DNA of 64,000 nucleotides from Pseudanabaena galeata CCNP1313 (lineage in GTDB: Bacteria > Cyanobacteriota > Cyanobacteriia > Pseudanabaenales > Pseudanabaenaceae), in assembly GCF_029910235.1 (NCBI RefSeq), contig NZ_CP112874.1, forward strand, positions 3,100,001 to 3,164,000, read 5' to 3'. Shown here one piece after another: positions 33,994-42,704 of this stretch. Each line of letters starts with the position of its first letter. The stretch's first letter is position 1. The translations under genes were made by a program, and so were the position numbers. Under the pieces are notes generated by a model that was not told the DNA's origin, ran no database searches, and saw only the letters and a program-made list of their open reading frames with translations.

Positions 33994-34962
33994 ATGGACA
34001 TACTTTTTAGCTTTGTAATCGGTGCTGGTGTCTTCTTTGGGCTCGGCAGTTCATCGTTTAAAATAGTCAACCAAGGTGAAGAAGCATTGGTGGCCTCCTT
34101 TGGTAAATACAAACGCAAACTGCCTGCTGGCCCCCACTTTATCTTGCCTTTTATTGACAGTGTAAGCTACAAAGGCTCAATCAAAGAGCAGGTACTAGAT
34201 ATTCCACCACAACAATGTATTACCCGCGATAACGTCTCAATTACCGCCGATGCTGTGATTTATTGGCGAATTGTGGATATGGAAAAAGCTTTTTATCGTG
34301 TAGAAAACTTGCGTCAAGCAATGGCAAATATTGTATTGACCCAAATTCGTTCAGAGTTGGGACGATTAGAGCTTGATGAAACATTCACAGCCAGAAACAA
34401 AATCAATGAAATTCTGTTGCGAGACCTCGATGATGCCACCGATCCTTGGGGCGTGAAAGTAACAAGGGTGGAGTTGCGCGACATCTTACCTGCTAAAGCT
34501 GTGCAGGAAGCTATGGAAATGCAAATGACCGCAGAGCGCAGAAAAAGGGCAGCGATTCTCAACTCTGAAGGCGAACGCGAAGCGGCCGTTAATCAGGCAA
34601 AGGGCTTAGCTGAGGCACAGTTATTAAATGCTGAAGCTTCTCAGAAATCGGCGGTTCTAGAGGCAGAGGGGCAGAAGCAGTCACGTATTTTGCGTGCTGA
34701 GGCGGAACGTCAAGAGCAGGTTCTTAAAGCCCAAGGTACATCTCAGGCGATGCAAGTACTATTGCAGTCGATGAAGGGCAATCCTCAATCTCAGGAAGCA
34801 CTGCAATTTTTGCTAGCCCAGAGCTATATCTCAATGGGTACAACCATCGGCTCAAGTGGCAGTAGCAAAGTGATGTTTATGGACCCGCGATCGCTGCCTT
34901 CGACATTAGAAGGCTTAAAGTCAATTGTGGATAACCCAGAAGCGGGAGAATGGACTAAGTAA
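33994..34962 (+). CDS. SPFH/stomatin-like membrane protein (QmcA type)
   Basis: 322 residues. An N-terminal membrane helix (about 3-24) is followed by an SPFH/band-7 domain at about 27-190 ([65 protein letters not shown]). An A/E/Q-rich coiled coil at about 190-260 and a C-terminal segment with [11 protein letters not shown] complete it, in the order typical of stomatin and QmcA. Such proteins form large membrane-associated rings that organise membrane proteins or proteases. No NfeD gene is adjacent, so the partner is unknown. Confidence 0.92.
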   Translation: MDILFSFVIGAGVFFGLGSSSFKIVNQGEEALVASFGKYKRKLPAGPHFILPFIDSVSYKGSIKEQVLDIPPQQCITRDNVSITADAVIYWRIVDMEKAFYRVENLRQAMANIVLTQIRSELGRLELDETFTARNKINEILLRDLDDATDPWGVKVTRVELRDILPAKAVQEAMEMQMTAERRKRAAILNSEGEREAAVNQAKGLAEAQLLNAEASQKSAVLEAEGQKQSRILRAEAERQEQVLKAQGTSQAMQVLLQSMKGNPQSQEALQFLLAQSYISMGTTIGSSGSSKVMFMDPRSLPSTLEGLKSIVDNPEAGEWTK

Positions 34963-34996
34963 ACAAAAAAGGCTCGCTTTGCGAGCCTTTTTTGTT
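34962..34996. terminator. Bidirectional terminator SPFH/cphB
   Basis: Perfect 16-bp stem AACAAAAAAGGCTCGC with loop TTT (34962-34977 with 34981-34996); it overlaps the stop of both convergent genes. Confidence 0.8.
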
Positions 34997-35933
34997 ATAC
35001 CGATGGACTTATAGGAATGCGCTTGAGCATATGATATTTGCATCCTGCGGCAAGAATATGCACACGCAAGTTATGGATTGTTAATGGAGCCGTGCCACTA
35101 ACCCATAGTTGGTTGCTATAGGAAACTTCACCTGGATCGACTACGGTGACAGTGCCACGTCCCAAAACACGCATGGTATTGTTTGGCTCAAAAATAGCCA
35201 CCGTATCTTCATCGATACCAATGCCAATTTTGTCAGGATGTGCGGCGATCGCCGTCATCAGTCGAGCCATCCGATTACGATTATGAAAGTGCTGATCAAC
35301 GATGATTTCAGGCAGGATACTTAAGCCAGTACTCATATTGACCAGTTCCTTATGTGGAGACTCGCCACTACTGCCTCCAGAAATCATGTGATAGCCCATT
35401 GCGGCTGCACCTGCACTTGTCCCAGCTAAAACTAGACGCTTTTCATCAATTCGCTTGGCGATCGTGATCGCAAAGGGGGTATCAGCAATCAAGCCGCAAA
35501 GACGCAGTTGGTCGCCGCCAGTCATAAATATGCCTGTAAACCGATCTACTAAAGCCTCTGCTTCGGGATAATCATCACGAGGACGCTCACGAATATCTAG
35601 TACTTCTACTGCACTTGCGCCGAGTTCAGTAAAAATATCGTGGTAAATTCGTCCAATAATGTCAGGTTCTCTTGAGGCGCATGGAATTATAGCAATGCGA
35701 GCTTGGGAGCCACCAGAATTTTCTACAAAGGCTTTGAGAATTTTGCGGTCTTGGACTTTATCCTCTCCACCACCAATTACCATTACCGCCGACTTAATAA
35801 TTTGAGTCATGCCCCTATCTATTGCCACATCTTCATCTAAGTTCAGCATATTAGCAGATTGGTCAACAAATTTTTTCAGGCGATTGATTAGGTTCACGCC
35901 TCGACTCAGTTTTTGCTCTTGCTGACTCGCCAA
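34995..35933 (-). CDS. cphB: Cyanophycinase
   Basis: Up to 312 residues. The domain from about residue 42 matches CphB closely: SAVMVIGGGEDKV, IIPCASREPDIIG, GIFMTGGDQLRLCGLIADTP, catalytic serine in AGTSAGAAAMG, SSGESPHKELV, and VDQHFHNRNRMARL. It is a cytoplasmic S51 serine peptidase that degrades cyanophycin (Arg-Asp storage polymer) to dipeptides. The TTG start at 35933 gives a 41-residue extension, while the ATG at 35810 gives the usual 271-residue size; I cannot decide. The synthetase cphA, usually beside it, is not in the window. Confidence 0.93.
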   Translation of the reverse strand: MASQQEQKLSRGVNLINRLKKFVDQSANMLNLDEDVAIDRGMTQIIKSAVMVIGGGEDKVQDRKILKAFVENSGGSQARIAIIPCASREPDIIGRIYHDIFTELGASAVEVLDIRERPRDDYPEAEALVDRFTGIFMTGGDQLRLCGLIADTPFAITIAKRIDEKRLVLAGTSAGAAAMGYHMISGGSSGESPHKELVNMSTGLSILPEIIVDQHFHNRNRMARLMTAIAAHPDKIGIGIDEDTVAIFEPNNTMRVLGRGTVTVVDPGEVSYSNQLWVSGTAPLTIHNLRVHILAAGCKYHMLKRIPISPSV

Positions 35934-36036
35934 TGGTTTGAATTACCTCCATTGATGCTTACATGGCTAGCAATATGGCTAAACCTAGTCAGATTGTATA
36001 ACTTTTGTGCTGTTAAAGACTAGTATTTCATCAAGT

Positions 36037-36140
36037 AATACCAATTCACGAAAGTGTTGTCACACTTCTATGAATTAAAAACCAAACCCAGTAAGGGTTT
36101 TTAAATTAAGAAATGGCTATGCCATTTCTTAATTTAGTAT
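36037..36140. repeat. Family E repeat, copy 1
   Basis: AATACCAATTCACGAAAGTG, an inner imperfect inverted repeat, AAACCCAG.AAGGGTTT, then AAATTAAGAAATGGC.TATGCC. It ends in TTAGTAT. Confidence 0.65.
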
Positions 36141-36188
36141 CCGTACAAAATAAGGTGGGCAAAGTACCTAACTTACTTTTGTACTTAC

Positions 36189-36410
36189 TTAATCATTTTG
36201 CCAACACTCACGGCTAACTAAATCACAAATGCGATCGCGTAACAGATATTGATGATCTTCTAATTCTCGTTCGATCTGACACCATTCGCGATCGCGAAAG
36301 AAGCGACAAAGAGTATGAATTGGTTGACTCCGTGTAAGTCTTCCGCTTTCGAGCAAATGTCTTGCTTCGTCTTGAATAGCGCCGATGGAGTAGTACAGTG
36401 ATTGCAACAT
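36189..36410 (-). CDS. DUF4327 family protein
   Basis: 73 residues from the ATG at 36410. The pattern YSIGAIQDEARHLLESGRL, then QPIHTLCRFF, REWCQIERELE, YLLRDRICDLVSRECW matches the DUF4327 family of short cyanobacterial proteins (from memory). It has no membrane segment, is mostly helical, and its function is unknown. It stands alone, flanked by family E repeats on both sides. The in-frame TTG two codons upstream is less likely as start. Confidence 0.8.
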   Translation of the reverse strand: MLQSLYYSIGAIQDEARHLLESGRLTRSQPIHTLCRFFRDREWCQIERELEDHQYLLRDRICDLVSRECWQND

Positions 36411-36500
36411 AACCAAACTCTCTGTATAGGTTTTTGCTAAATAATTTGTTTGATAAATTCAGTGATCTGCCCAATGACTTGAACTTATTTAAGCTGGAAC

Positions 36501-36606
36501 TTATACCTGTTCACGAAAGTGTTACAACGCTTTCGTGAATCAAAAAACAAACCCAGCAAGGGTTTTTAAATCTAAAAAAGGCGTAGCCATTTTTAGATTT
36601 GGTATT
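36501..36606. repeat. Family E repeat, copy 2
   Basis: Same order of blocks as copy 1 but with a better hairpin: TTCACGAAAGTGTT/AACGCTTTCGTGAA, AAACCCAGCAAGGGTTT, then AAATCTAAAAA/TTTTTAGATTT around GGCGTAGCC. It ends GGTATTA. Confidence 0.7.
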
Positions 36607-36720
36607 ATTTAAAAAATAATTGAAGTCTGTGATGCAGAATACAGTCTTTAATTATCTTCGCACGGAGTTTTTGCTACTACATAAAAGTAAATGAAACTCA
36701 AAGGAAAAAAATATTTCTTG

Positions 36721-36831
36721 TTAACGTCAGTTCGACAAAAGCGAAAAATGGTAAGAATCGCTAAGCGATTCTTACCATTTTTCGCCATTTGCGTCGTGCG
36801 AAGCACGACGCAAATGGCGATATCGAACTCA
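36721..36831. repeat. Family B two-hairpin repeat, copy 5
   Basis: Begins TTAACGTCAGTTCGAC. Hairpin II is GCGTCGTGC-GAA-GCACGACGC, a compensated T-A pair where copies 3 and 4 have G-C. The right end has decayed (CGAACTCACATTC). Confidence 0.9.
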
Positions 36832-36840
36832 CATTCTTGT

Positions 36841-36880
36841 TAGAACCCATAGATGCGCCACAGCGCATCTATGGGTTCTA
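36841..36880 (-). terminator. livH-type permease terminator
   Basis: Perfect 18-bp stem TAGAACCCATAGATGCGC; its left part includes the permease stop codon. Confidence 0.7.
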
Positions 36881-37834
36881 CACTTTCTGAACAAAAGTTT
36901 TGCCAAGCAGTCCTTGGGGGCGTACAAGTAAGACGATAAACAGTAAAGCAAAAGCTACAGCATCTTTATAGGCTGACTGATCGGAGGGGACAAAGGACTC
37001 AGCTAGCCCTAAGATAACGCCACCAACGACGGCTCCAGGGATATTGCCTAGCCCACCTAAGACAATTACGGCTAGTCCTTTTAATCCAAAGCCAATCCCA
37101 AAATAGGGGCCAGAAATACTGACACTGGAGCCAACTAGAGTTCCTGCGAGACCACCTAAAAAACCTGAGACGAAAAAGGTAAGCAGAATAAAAAAGTCGG
37201 TGTTTATGCCCAAAAGACTAGCAGTAACTGCATCTTCAGCCACGGCTTTCATAGCTTTGCCCAGCTTGGTGAAATTAATCCCATAGGTGAGAATTGCTAA
37301 AATTAGTCCTGACACTCCAAAAATGACAATTTGGACGGTGCGAATGTTGATTGGTTTATCGATTGTGCCGAAATTTATCGCTGGGGGCAAGCTACCGTAA
37401 ATATTGGCAGGGAAGTTATAGCTTTCTGCTCCCACCAGATATTGGATTGTATTGACGATGACTACGGCTACGCCCAAGCTAGAAACTAAGGTAAGCAAGG
37501 GGTCAGCGTGGCGATCGCGTAAAGGTCGGAAGGCGACGCGCTCGATTAGGACACTTACTCCTCCTGCGAGGATGCTGCTGATGAAAATGGCAACAAAAAA
37601 AGGTAAATGTAGTTCTTTGGGTAAAGATAAGTTGGCAAGGAGTCCATTAAATCCAAACGCACCGCCGCACAGTACATAGGTAAAATAGGCTCCGAGCGTA
37701 AACACTGCACCATGGGCAAAGTTAATGATTCCTAAAATCGAGAATACTAATGTGTAGCCGAGGGCAAAGATGGCGTAAACACTGCCTATCGACAAGCCAT
37801 TTAAAAACTGCTGTAAAAATACCGAAAAGTCCAT
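36878..37834 (-). CDS. livH: Branched-chain amino acid type ABC transporter permease (LivH family)
   Basis: 318 residues from the ATG at 37834; a longer reading runs through the divergent gene and is rejected. It has about eight hydrophobic helices. The LivH signature GSVYAIFALGYTLVFSILG, INFAHGAVFTLGAY and FVSGFLGGLAGTLVG is present, with GFGLKGLAVIVLGGLGNIPG near 245. It would carry branched-chain or neutral amino acids (or urea, UrtB) with LivM, LivG, LivF and a binding protein, but none of these is adjacent, so it is an orphan permease gene. Its start lies 10 bases from the divergent C39 gene's start. Confidence 0.88.
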   Translation of the reverse strand: MDFSVFLQQFLNGLSIGSVYAIFALGYTLVFSILGIINFAHGAVFTLGAYFTYVLCGGAFGFNGLLANLSLPKELHLPFFVAIFISSILAGGVSVLIERVAFRPLRDRHADPLLTLVSSLGVAVVIVNTIQYLVGAESYNFPANIYGSLPPAINFGTIDKPINIRTVQIVIFGVSGLILAILTYGINFTKLGKAMKAVAEDAVTASLLGINTDFFILLTFFVSGFLGGLAGTLVGSSVSISGPYFGIGFGLKGLAVIVLGGLGNIPGAVVGGVILGLAESFVPSDQSAYKDAVAFALLFIVLLVRPQGLLGKTFVQKV

Positions 37835-37844
37835 GCGAGGTTTT

Positions 37845-38588
37845 ATGGGTTTTTTAAAAAATTCTACACTTGCGATCGCCACTATCGCGATCGCCGTAAC
37901 AGTCACGCCAGCAATGTCAGCAATTACCACACTCAATCGTCCCCATGGCGCATCAAAAAAAACTCAGGATCAACCTCAGGATTTAGTTGCTGCTACCAGT
38001 GGCTCATCTCAACCAATTCAACTGCCCGATACAGGCGCACAAAATGACGGCTGGAGTTGTGGACCTAATTCGGCGGCGCGGATATTACGTTATTACGGGC
38101 ATGATGTTAACTATGCAACAGTTCGAGCCGCGACGGACAAAAAACTATTTTTGCCGCAAAAATTTCGCAATCCTTTGAATAACCAATGGATTGAGGTGCG
38201 AACAGGCACACCGCCGCAGACATTGCAACAGGTCATGCAGCGTTGGGAAGGTGATCGCGTTAAAAAATCTCCAAAGACTAGTTTTAATCGGCTGATTAAT
38301 TTAGTGCGATCGGGTAAACCTGCGATCGCTTTGGTGCGAGTTGGCGGTTTATCCATGCCCTATATCGGCTCAATCCCTTATTTGCACTGGATCGTTGTGA
38401 CGGGGGCTGATCCAGTAAGCCAACAAATTTATTACACAGATACCAATAGTCAAACCTATGCTCTGTCCTATCAAGATTTTCAGGCAAGATGGAATTTGGG
38501 CTTAGATCGCGATGTGAGTGGGGCGATCGCGAGTGTTCTTAAAAATAATGGTGTAGAGGCGAGAACCATCGTATGGGTAGATAAATAA
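37845..38588 (+). CDS. Secreted C39-like cysteine peptidase
   Basis: 247 residues from the ATG at 37845, which follows GAGG; an ATG at 37833 is also in frame but overlaps the livH start codon. A signal peptide of about 28 residues ends near TPAMSAI. The papain-like C39 motifs are catalytic Cys in DGWSCGPNSAARILRYYG, His in LHWIVVTGADP, and D/N in YYTDTNSQTYALSY. This family cleaves double-glycine leaders or similar peptides; here the domain is exported and has no ABC part, so it may act on the cell wall or on a secreted peptide. Substrate unknown. Confidence 0.82.
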   Translation: MGFLKNSTLAIATIAIAVTVTPAMSAITTLNRPHGASKKTQDQPQDLVAATSGSSQPIQLPDTGAQNDGWSCGPNSAARILRYYGHDVNYATVRAATDKKLFLPQKFRNPLNNQWIEVRTGTPPQTLQQVMQRWEGDRVKKSPKTSFNRLINLVRSGKPAIALVRVGGLSMPYIGSIPYLHWIVVTGADPVSQQIYYTDTNSQTYALSYQDFQARWNLGLDRDVSGAIASVLKNNGVEARTIVWVDK

Positions 38589-38611
38589 TTGCAGCGCTTC
38601 GCGCTGCAATT
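38587..38611 (+). terminator. Terminator of the C39 gene
   Basis: Stem AATTGCAGCGC with loop TTC, beginning at the stop codon; a second, longer hairpin (38618-38670) follows. Confidence 0.6.
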
Positions 38612-38617
38612 TAAAAG

Positions 38618-38670
38618 CCCCAAAATTTTGTGAAATGTTTACTTTGCAGACATTTCACAAAATTTTAGGG
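38618..38670. repeat. Long hairpin
   Basis: Stem CCCCAAAATTTTGTGAAATG with its near-exact complement (one mismatch), loop of about 11 bases. Same style as other hairpins in the window. Confidence 0.55.
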
Positions 38671-38684
38671 TTTGTTTAATCAGT

Positions 38685-38725
38685 AATTTCTTATAGGGAG
38701 CGCAAAGCGCTCCCTATAAGAAATT
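38685..38725 (-). terminator. Terminator of the remnant gene
   Basis: Perfect 19-bp stem AATTTCTTATAGGGAGCGC with loop AAA. It begins at the stop codon of the degraded reading frame on the minus strand. Confidence 0.6.
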
Positions 38726-38920
38726 TAAGCCGTTCGACGCATCAGCTTAAGGCAACATTGCAAATACGATAAATAATTGAAATCCACAATTTGATAAGTT
38801 TCCTTGCTAAAGTCATTGATGTGGTGTGATGGATCAAGACTCAGCTCTTTTAATTTGTTTTTCTAATTTTTCAATCTACTGCTCATGATCATTTCTGCTT
38901 TTAAGTAGCTCACCATAATT
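38725..38920 (-). pseudogene. Degraded 3' end of an unidentified gene
   Basis: On the minus strand one frame reads IEKLEKQIK after an in-frame stop. A shift of one base continues as ELSLDPSHHINDFSKETY, then QIVDFNYLSYLQCCLKLM and RRTA before a stop, followed by a terminator hairpin. The amino-acid composition and the proper gene end suggest the last ~60 codons of a protein that has taken a stop and a frameshift. The rest is lost to a hairpin repeat on the right. Identity unknown. Confidence 0.4.
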
Positions 38921-38981
38921 AAAACCTAAAACCAGAAGCTGTCCCGCCCGCTACGCGGGCGGGACAGCTTTCTAGGTTTTT
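38921..38981. repeat. Hairpin with GCCCGC core
   Basis: Stem AGCTGTCCCGCCCGC with loop TAC, flanked by AAAACCTA and TAGGTTTT as in family A, but with a different core. A divergent relative of A. Confidence 0.6.
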
Positions 38982-39054
38982 AGTTGACTTATGCCTAGCT
39001 ACTTACTAACTCATAACTTCTCTTGGCAGAAACAAGCTATAAGCAATATTAACT

Positions 39055-40605
39055 ATGATCAAAACCGCAATTACGAAGATCGCATTAGTGGGCTTTTTCC
39101 CGCTAATGTGTAGTTTCGCTCCTGCTCTTGACCCGATCGCCTTAGCTCAAACATCACCTAATCAAACGACTCAAATTTCCCAGAGCGATCCACTAGCCAA
39201 CACACCACTTAAGTTGGTAGAAAGAGCTAACTCGTTAAGGGAACAAAATCAACTTGATCGCGCCCTGACACTCTATCGTCAAGCGATCGCTGCGAGTCCA
39301 GAGTTAGTGCCTGCTTACTATGGTTTGGGTGTGACGTTGCGCCAAAAGGGGGATATTCAAGGTGCAATCGAAGCTCACCGCCAAGCGATTCTAATCGATA
39401 AAAGTTATACGCCTGCCTATTATGGTCTGGGGATAGCCCTGTATCAAAAGGGTGATGCCAATGGGGCGATCGAAGCCTATGACCAGTTTATTCAGCTTAG
39501 TAAAGCGGATACGAATCTTGCCCCTGTTTATTACAATTTGGGGTTAGCCCACGAGCGTAAAAATAATCTTCAGGGAGCAATTACCTCTTTTCGCAAGGCT
39601 ATAGAGTTTGATCCGAAATATGCCCTTGCTCACAATGGTCTAGGTACAGTACTACGTCGGCAAGGTAATCGCCAAGAGGCGATCGCTGCTTATCGTAAGG
39701 CAATCGAGCTTGCGCCCCAGTATGCGGTTGCCCATTTTGCCCTAGGGATCTCGCTGTATGAAGATCGTGACTATACAGGCGCAATTGATGCTTATAAGCG
39801 GGTAACTACGCTTGATCCGAATTTCCCGAATGTTCATTACAATCTTGGCTTGGCTTATAACCAGTCAAATGATCGCCCCAATGCGATCGCCACATTCCGC
39901 AAAGCTGCCCAACAAGATCCCCGTAATGCCGATATTTATGCGGCTCTAGGTAGCGCTCTATTGCGTGAGGAAAATATTCCTGAAGCAGCCGAAGCCTTTA
40001 GACGCAGTACTGAACTAAATCCGAGAGTTGCTAGTACCTTCAACGGGCTAGGGCTGGCTCTACGTCGTCAAGGCGATCTCGAAGGGGCGATCGCCGCCTA
40101 TGAGAAATCGATCACGATTAACCCTAGATATGCAGCCGCTTACAATAATCTTGGACGGGTTTTGTCTGATCAAAATCGTACTTCTGAGGCAGTTGCTGCA
40201 TTTCGTCAAGCGATCGCCATTGATACAAAGAATGCTGTGGCTTATAGCAATCTTGGCAATTTATTGCGCTCTCAGGGCAATAGTGACGAAGCGATTGATG
40301 CTTTTCAGAAAACCATTGCGATTGGTAAAGAAGATTTATGGGTGGACTACACCAGTTTAGGGTTAGCTTATGCTGATCGCGGTCGCCTTGGCGAAGCTCA
40401 AGCTGCCTATTTCAAGGCTCTATCTTTAAATCCTACCTTTGCGAAGGCACATTTCGGGCTAGGCGCTTTGTATACGCTTAAGGGTGAGGTAAGTAATGCA
40501 ATTCGCTCTTACCAAGAGGCTTTAAAGCTATACGAAGAAAATCGTGATGCCGAATGGATCAAGCGGACACAACAAGCAATCCAAGCATTGCAAGGGATTA
40601 CCTAA
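39055..40605 (+). CDS. Secreted TPR repeat protein
   Basis: 516 residues. A signal peptide ends near 32 (ALAQTS), followed by a Q/T-rich spacer and about twelve 34-residue TPR units from about 52 to 500, each with the A-x-x-x-Y/F-x-x-L-G consensus (for example YYGLGVTLRQKGDIQGAIEA, HYNLGLAYNQSNDRPNAIAT). Such proteins act as scaffolds in the periplasm or at membranes. No partner domain is present, so the target is unknown. The promoter lies after the hairpins near 38.95 kb. Confidence 0.85.
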   Translation: MIKTAITKIALVGFFPLMCSFAPALDPIALAQTSPNQTTQISQSDPLANTPLKLVERANSLREQNQLDRALTLYRQAIAASPELVPAYYGLGVTLRQKGDIQGAIEAHRQAILIDKSYTPAYYGLGIALYQKGDANGAIEAYDQFIQLSKADTNLAPVYYNLGLAHERKNNLQGAITSFRKAIEFDPKYALAHNGLGTVLRRQGNRQEAIAAYRKAIELAPQYAVAHFALGISLYEDRDYTGAIDAYKRVTTLDPNFPNVHYNLGLAYNQSNDRPNAIATFRKAAQQDPRNADIYAALGSALLREENIPEAAEAFRRSTELNPRVASTFNGLGLALRRQGDLEGAIAAYEKSITINPRYAAAYNNLGRVLSDQNRTSEAVAAFRQAIAIDTKNAVAYSNLGNLLRSQGNSDEAIDAFQKTIAIGKEDLWVDYTSLGLAYADRGRLGEAQAAYFKALSLNPTFAKAHFGLGALYTLKGEVSNAIRSYQEALKLYEENRDAEWIKRTQQAIQALQGIT

Positions 40606-40611
40606 AGTGCA

Positions 40612-40695
40612 TAGCTAGTGCACAAGAAGTGATAAGTGGCGCTTTGCGCCACTTATCACTTCTTGCACTAAGCAAAACTTGACGTTGCTATAAAA
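40612..40695. repeat. Family A repeat, copy 10
   Basis: Perfect 20-bp stem (40623-40642 with 40646-40665, loop TTT) with shortened tip AAGTGGCGC. The right end is AAGCAAAACTTGACGTTGC. Confidence 0.8.
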
Positions 40696-40755
40696 TAGAA
40701 CACATTGCCAATTAAGTGATCGCACTCAATGATTGTGCAGAAGGGAGCAAAATAG

Positions 40756-41211
40756 ATGACACTAACAATCGTTGCTAAATCTCTATATGAGTCTGACTAT
40801 TTACTCTGGACTCACGACACCGTAGCGAAGCTAAAGACTAGGGACTTTGCTCATGTGGACTTAGAAAATTTAATAGAGGAGATTGAGAGTTTGGGTAAGT
40901 CGGAGAAAAAGGAGATAAGAAGCCGCTTAACAACCTTGCTTGCACATTTGCTCAAACGTATATATGTCGATATGCCTGACTGTTTCAATGGTTGGGAAAA
41001 TACTATCACTGAGCAAAGAACTGAGATCGAGTTTGTCCTTGCTGACTCACCGAGTTTAAAAACCTTGTGGGATGATACTTTTGACGTTGCTTTTCGTGCT
41101 GCATTGCGAAATGTACAAAAGGAATATTCAAAAAAGGGGTATCAATTTCCTGATCAATGGCAGTTTGGAAACGACATTGACACGATGCTGAATGTTGATT
41201 TCTGGGAATAG
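40756..41211 (+). CDS. DUF29 family protein
   Basis: 151 residues matching the DUF29 pattern: SLYESDYLLWTHDTVAKLKT, DLENLIEEIESLGKSEKKEI, LLAHLLKRIY, then SLKTLWDDTFDVAFRAALRN and FPDQWQ. The family is abundant in cyanobacteria, soluble and helical, with no firm biochemical function. It stands alone between a repeat and fabG. The ATG follows AGAAGGGAGC, a good ribosome site. Confidence 0.88.
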   Translation: MTLTIVAKSLYESDYLLWTHDTVAKLKTRDFAHVDLENLIEEIESLGKSEKKEIRSRLTTLLAHLLKRIYVDMPDCFNGWENTITEQRTEIEFVLADSPSLKTLWDDTFDVAFRAALRNVQKEYSKKGYQFPDQWQFGNDIDTMLNVDFWE

Positions 41212-41314
41212 CAATCGCACCAGCATTAAAAGTTCATAGATGTGTCCACAAAAGTACCCTGCGCGACTGTGACGAACAGGGCTTTAGATTGTTATAAGCT
41301 TACATAAGTTTTGA

Positions 41315-42121
<807 letters not shown>

Positions 42122-42124
<3 letters not shown>

Positions 42125-42160
42125 TTTTTGTATCGCGGCAAAGCCGCGATACAAAAATTA
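42122..42160 (+). terminator. fabG terminator
   Basis: Perfect 18-bp stem TAATTTTTGTATCGCGGC with loop AAA; it begins at the stop codon. Confidence 0.75.
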
Positions 42161-42205
42161 AATTGCTGAGTCCTAAATTCTGTTAGTTTTTTGAGAGAGA
42201 GCCAT

Positions 42206-42703
42206 ATGCGCCACAGTTTCAAAATTTTTAGCCAAGTTTTGAGTATTTGGATATTTGTGATTAGCTTTTTGGTTATTAGTCCCAATTTGGCGATCGCAGC
42301 ACCAACCAATACACCAATCAAAATTGCATCAGTGGATTTCACCAAACAAACGGCGATCGAGGTGAAAGTCAGTCTGAGTAACACTGCTAATGAACTGAAA
42401 TTTATTCCCGATCGCTTCACCTTTGAGTCGGGCAAACGCTACAAGTTGTTACTGAACAATTCTAGCGGCTTGAAACATTACTTCACGAGCAAAGATTTTG
42501 CTGATGCGATCTGGACACAAAATGTCGTCGCGGGTAACGTGGAAGTTAAAGGCAATATTCGCGAACTCGAACTACGCCCAAATACCACTGCTGCATGGAC
42601 TTTTATCCCCATCAAATCTGGGACCTATGAGTTACATTGCGCGATCGCTGGTCATTCGGAAGCAGGGATGCGCGGGCTAATTACAATTCAACCGAGTGCA
42701 TAA
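42206..42703 (+). CDS. Secreted cupredoxin-like copper protein
   Basis: 165 residues from the ATG at 42206 (preceded by GAGAGAGAG); a TTG at 42191 is less likely. The signal peptide ends near 31 (AIAAPT). The cupredoxin domain carries the type-1 copper pattern: KHYFTSKDF supplies the first His, and GTYELHCAIAGHSEAGMRG supplies Cys, His and Met in the plastocyanin order. It is probably a periplasmic electron carrier or copper-binding protein, not plastocyanin itself. The next gene starts within a few bases of its stop. Confidence 0.82.
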   Translation: MRHSFKIFSQVLSIWIFVISFLVISPNLAIAAPTNTPIKIASVDFTKQTAIEVKVSLSNTANELKFIPDRFTFESGKRYKLLLNNSSGLKHYFTSKDFADAIWTQNVVAGNVEVKGNIRELELRPNTTAAWTFIPIKSGTYELHCAIAGHSEAGMRGLITIQPSA

Positions 42704-42704
42704 A

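Noticed and set aside
36223-36474. Second minus-strand frame overlapping the DUF4327 gene
   Set aside because: S/R-rich shadow frame; the DUF4327 frame has the family pattern.
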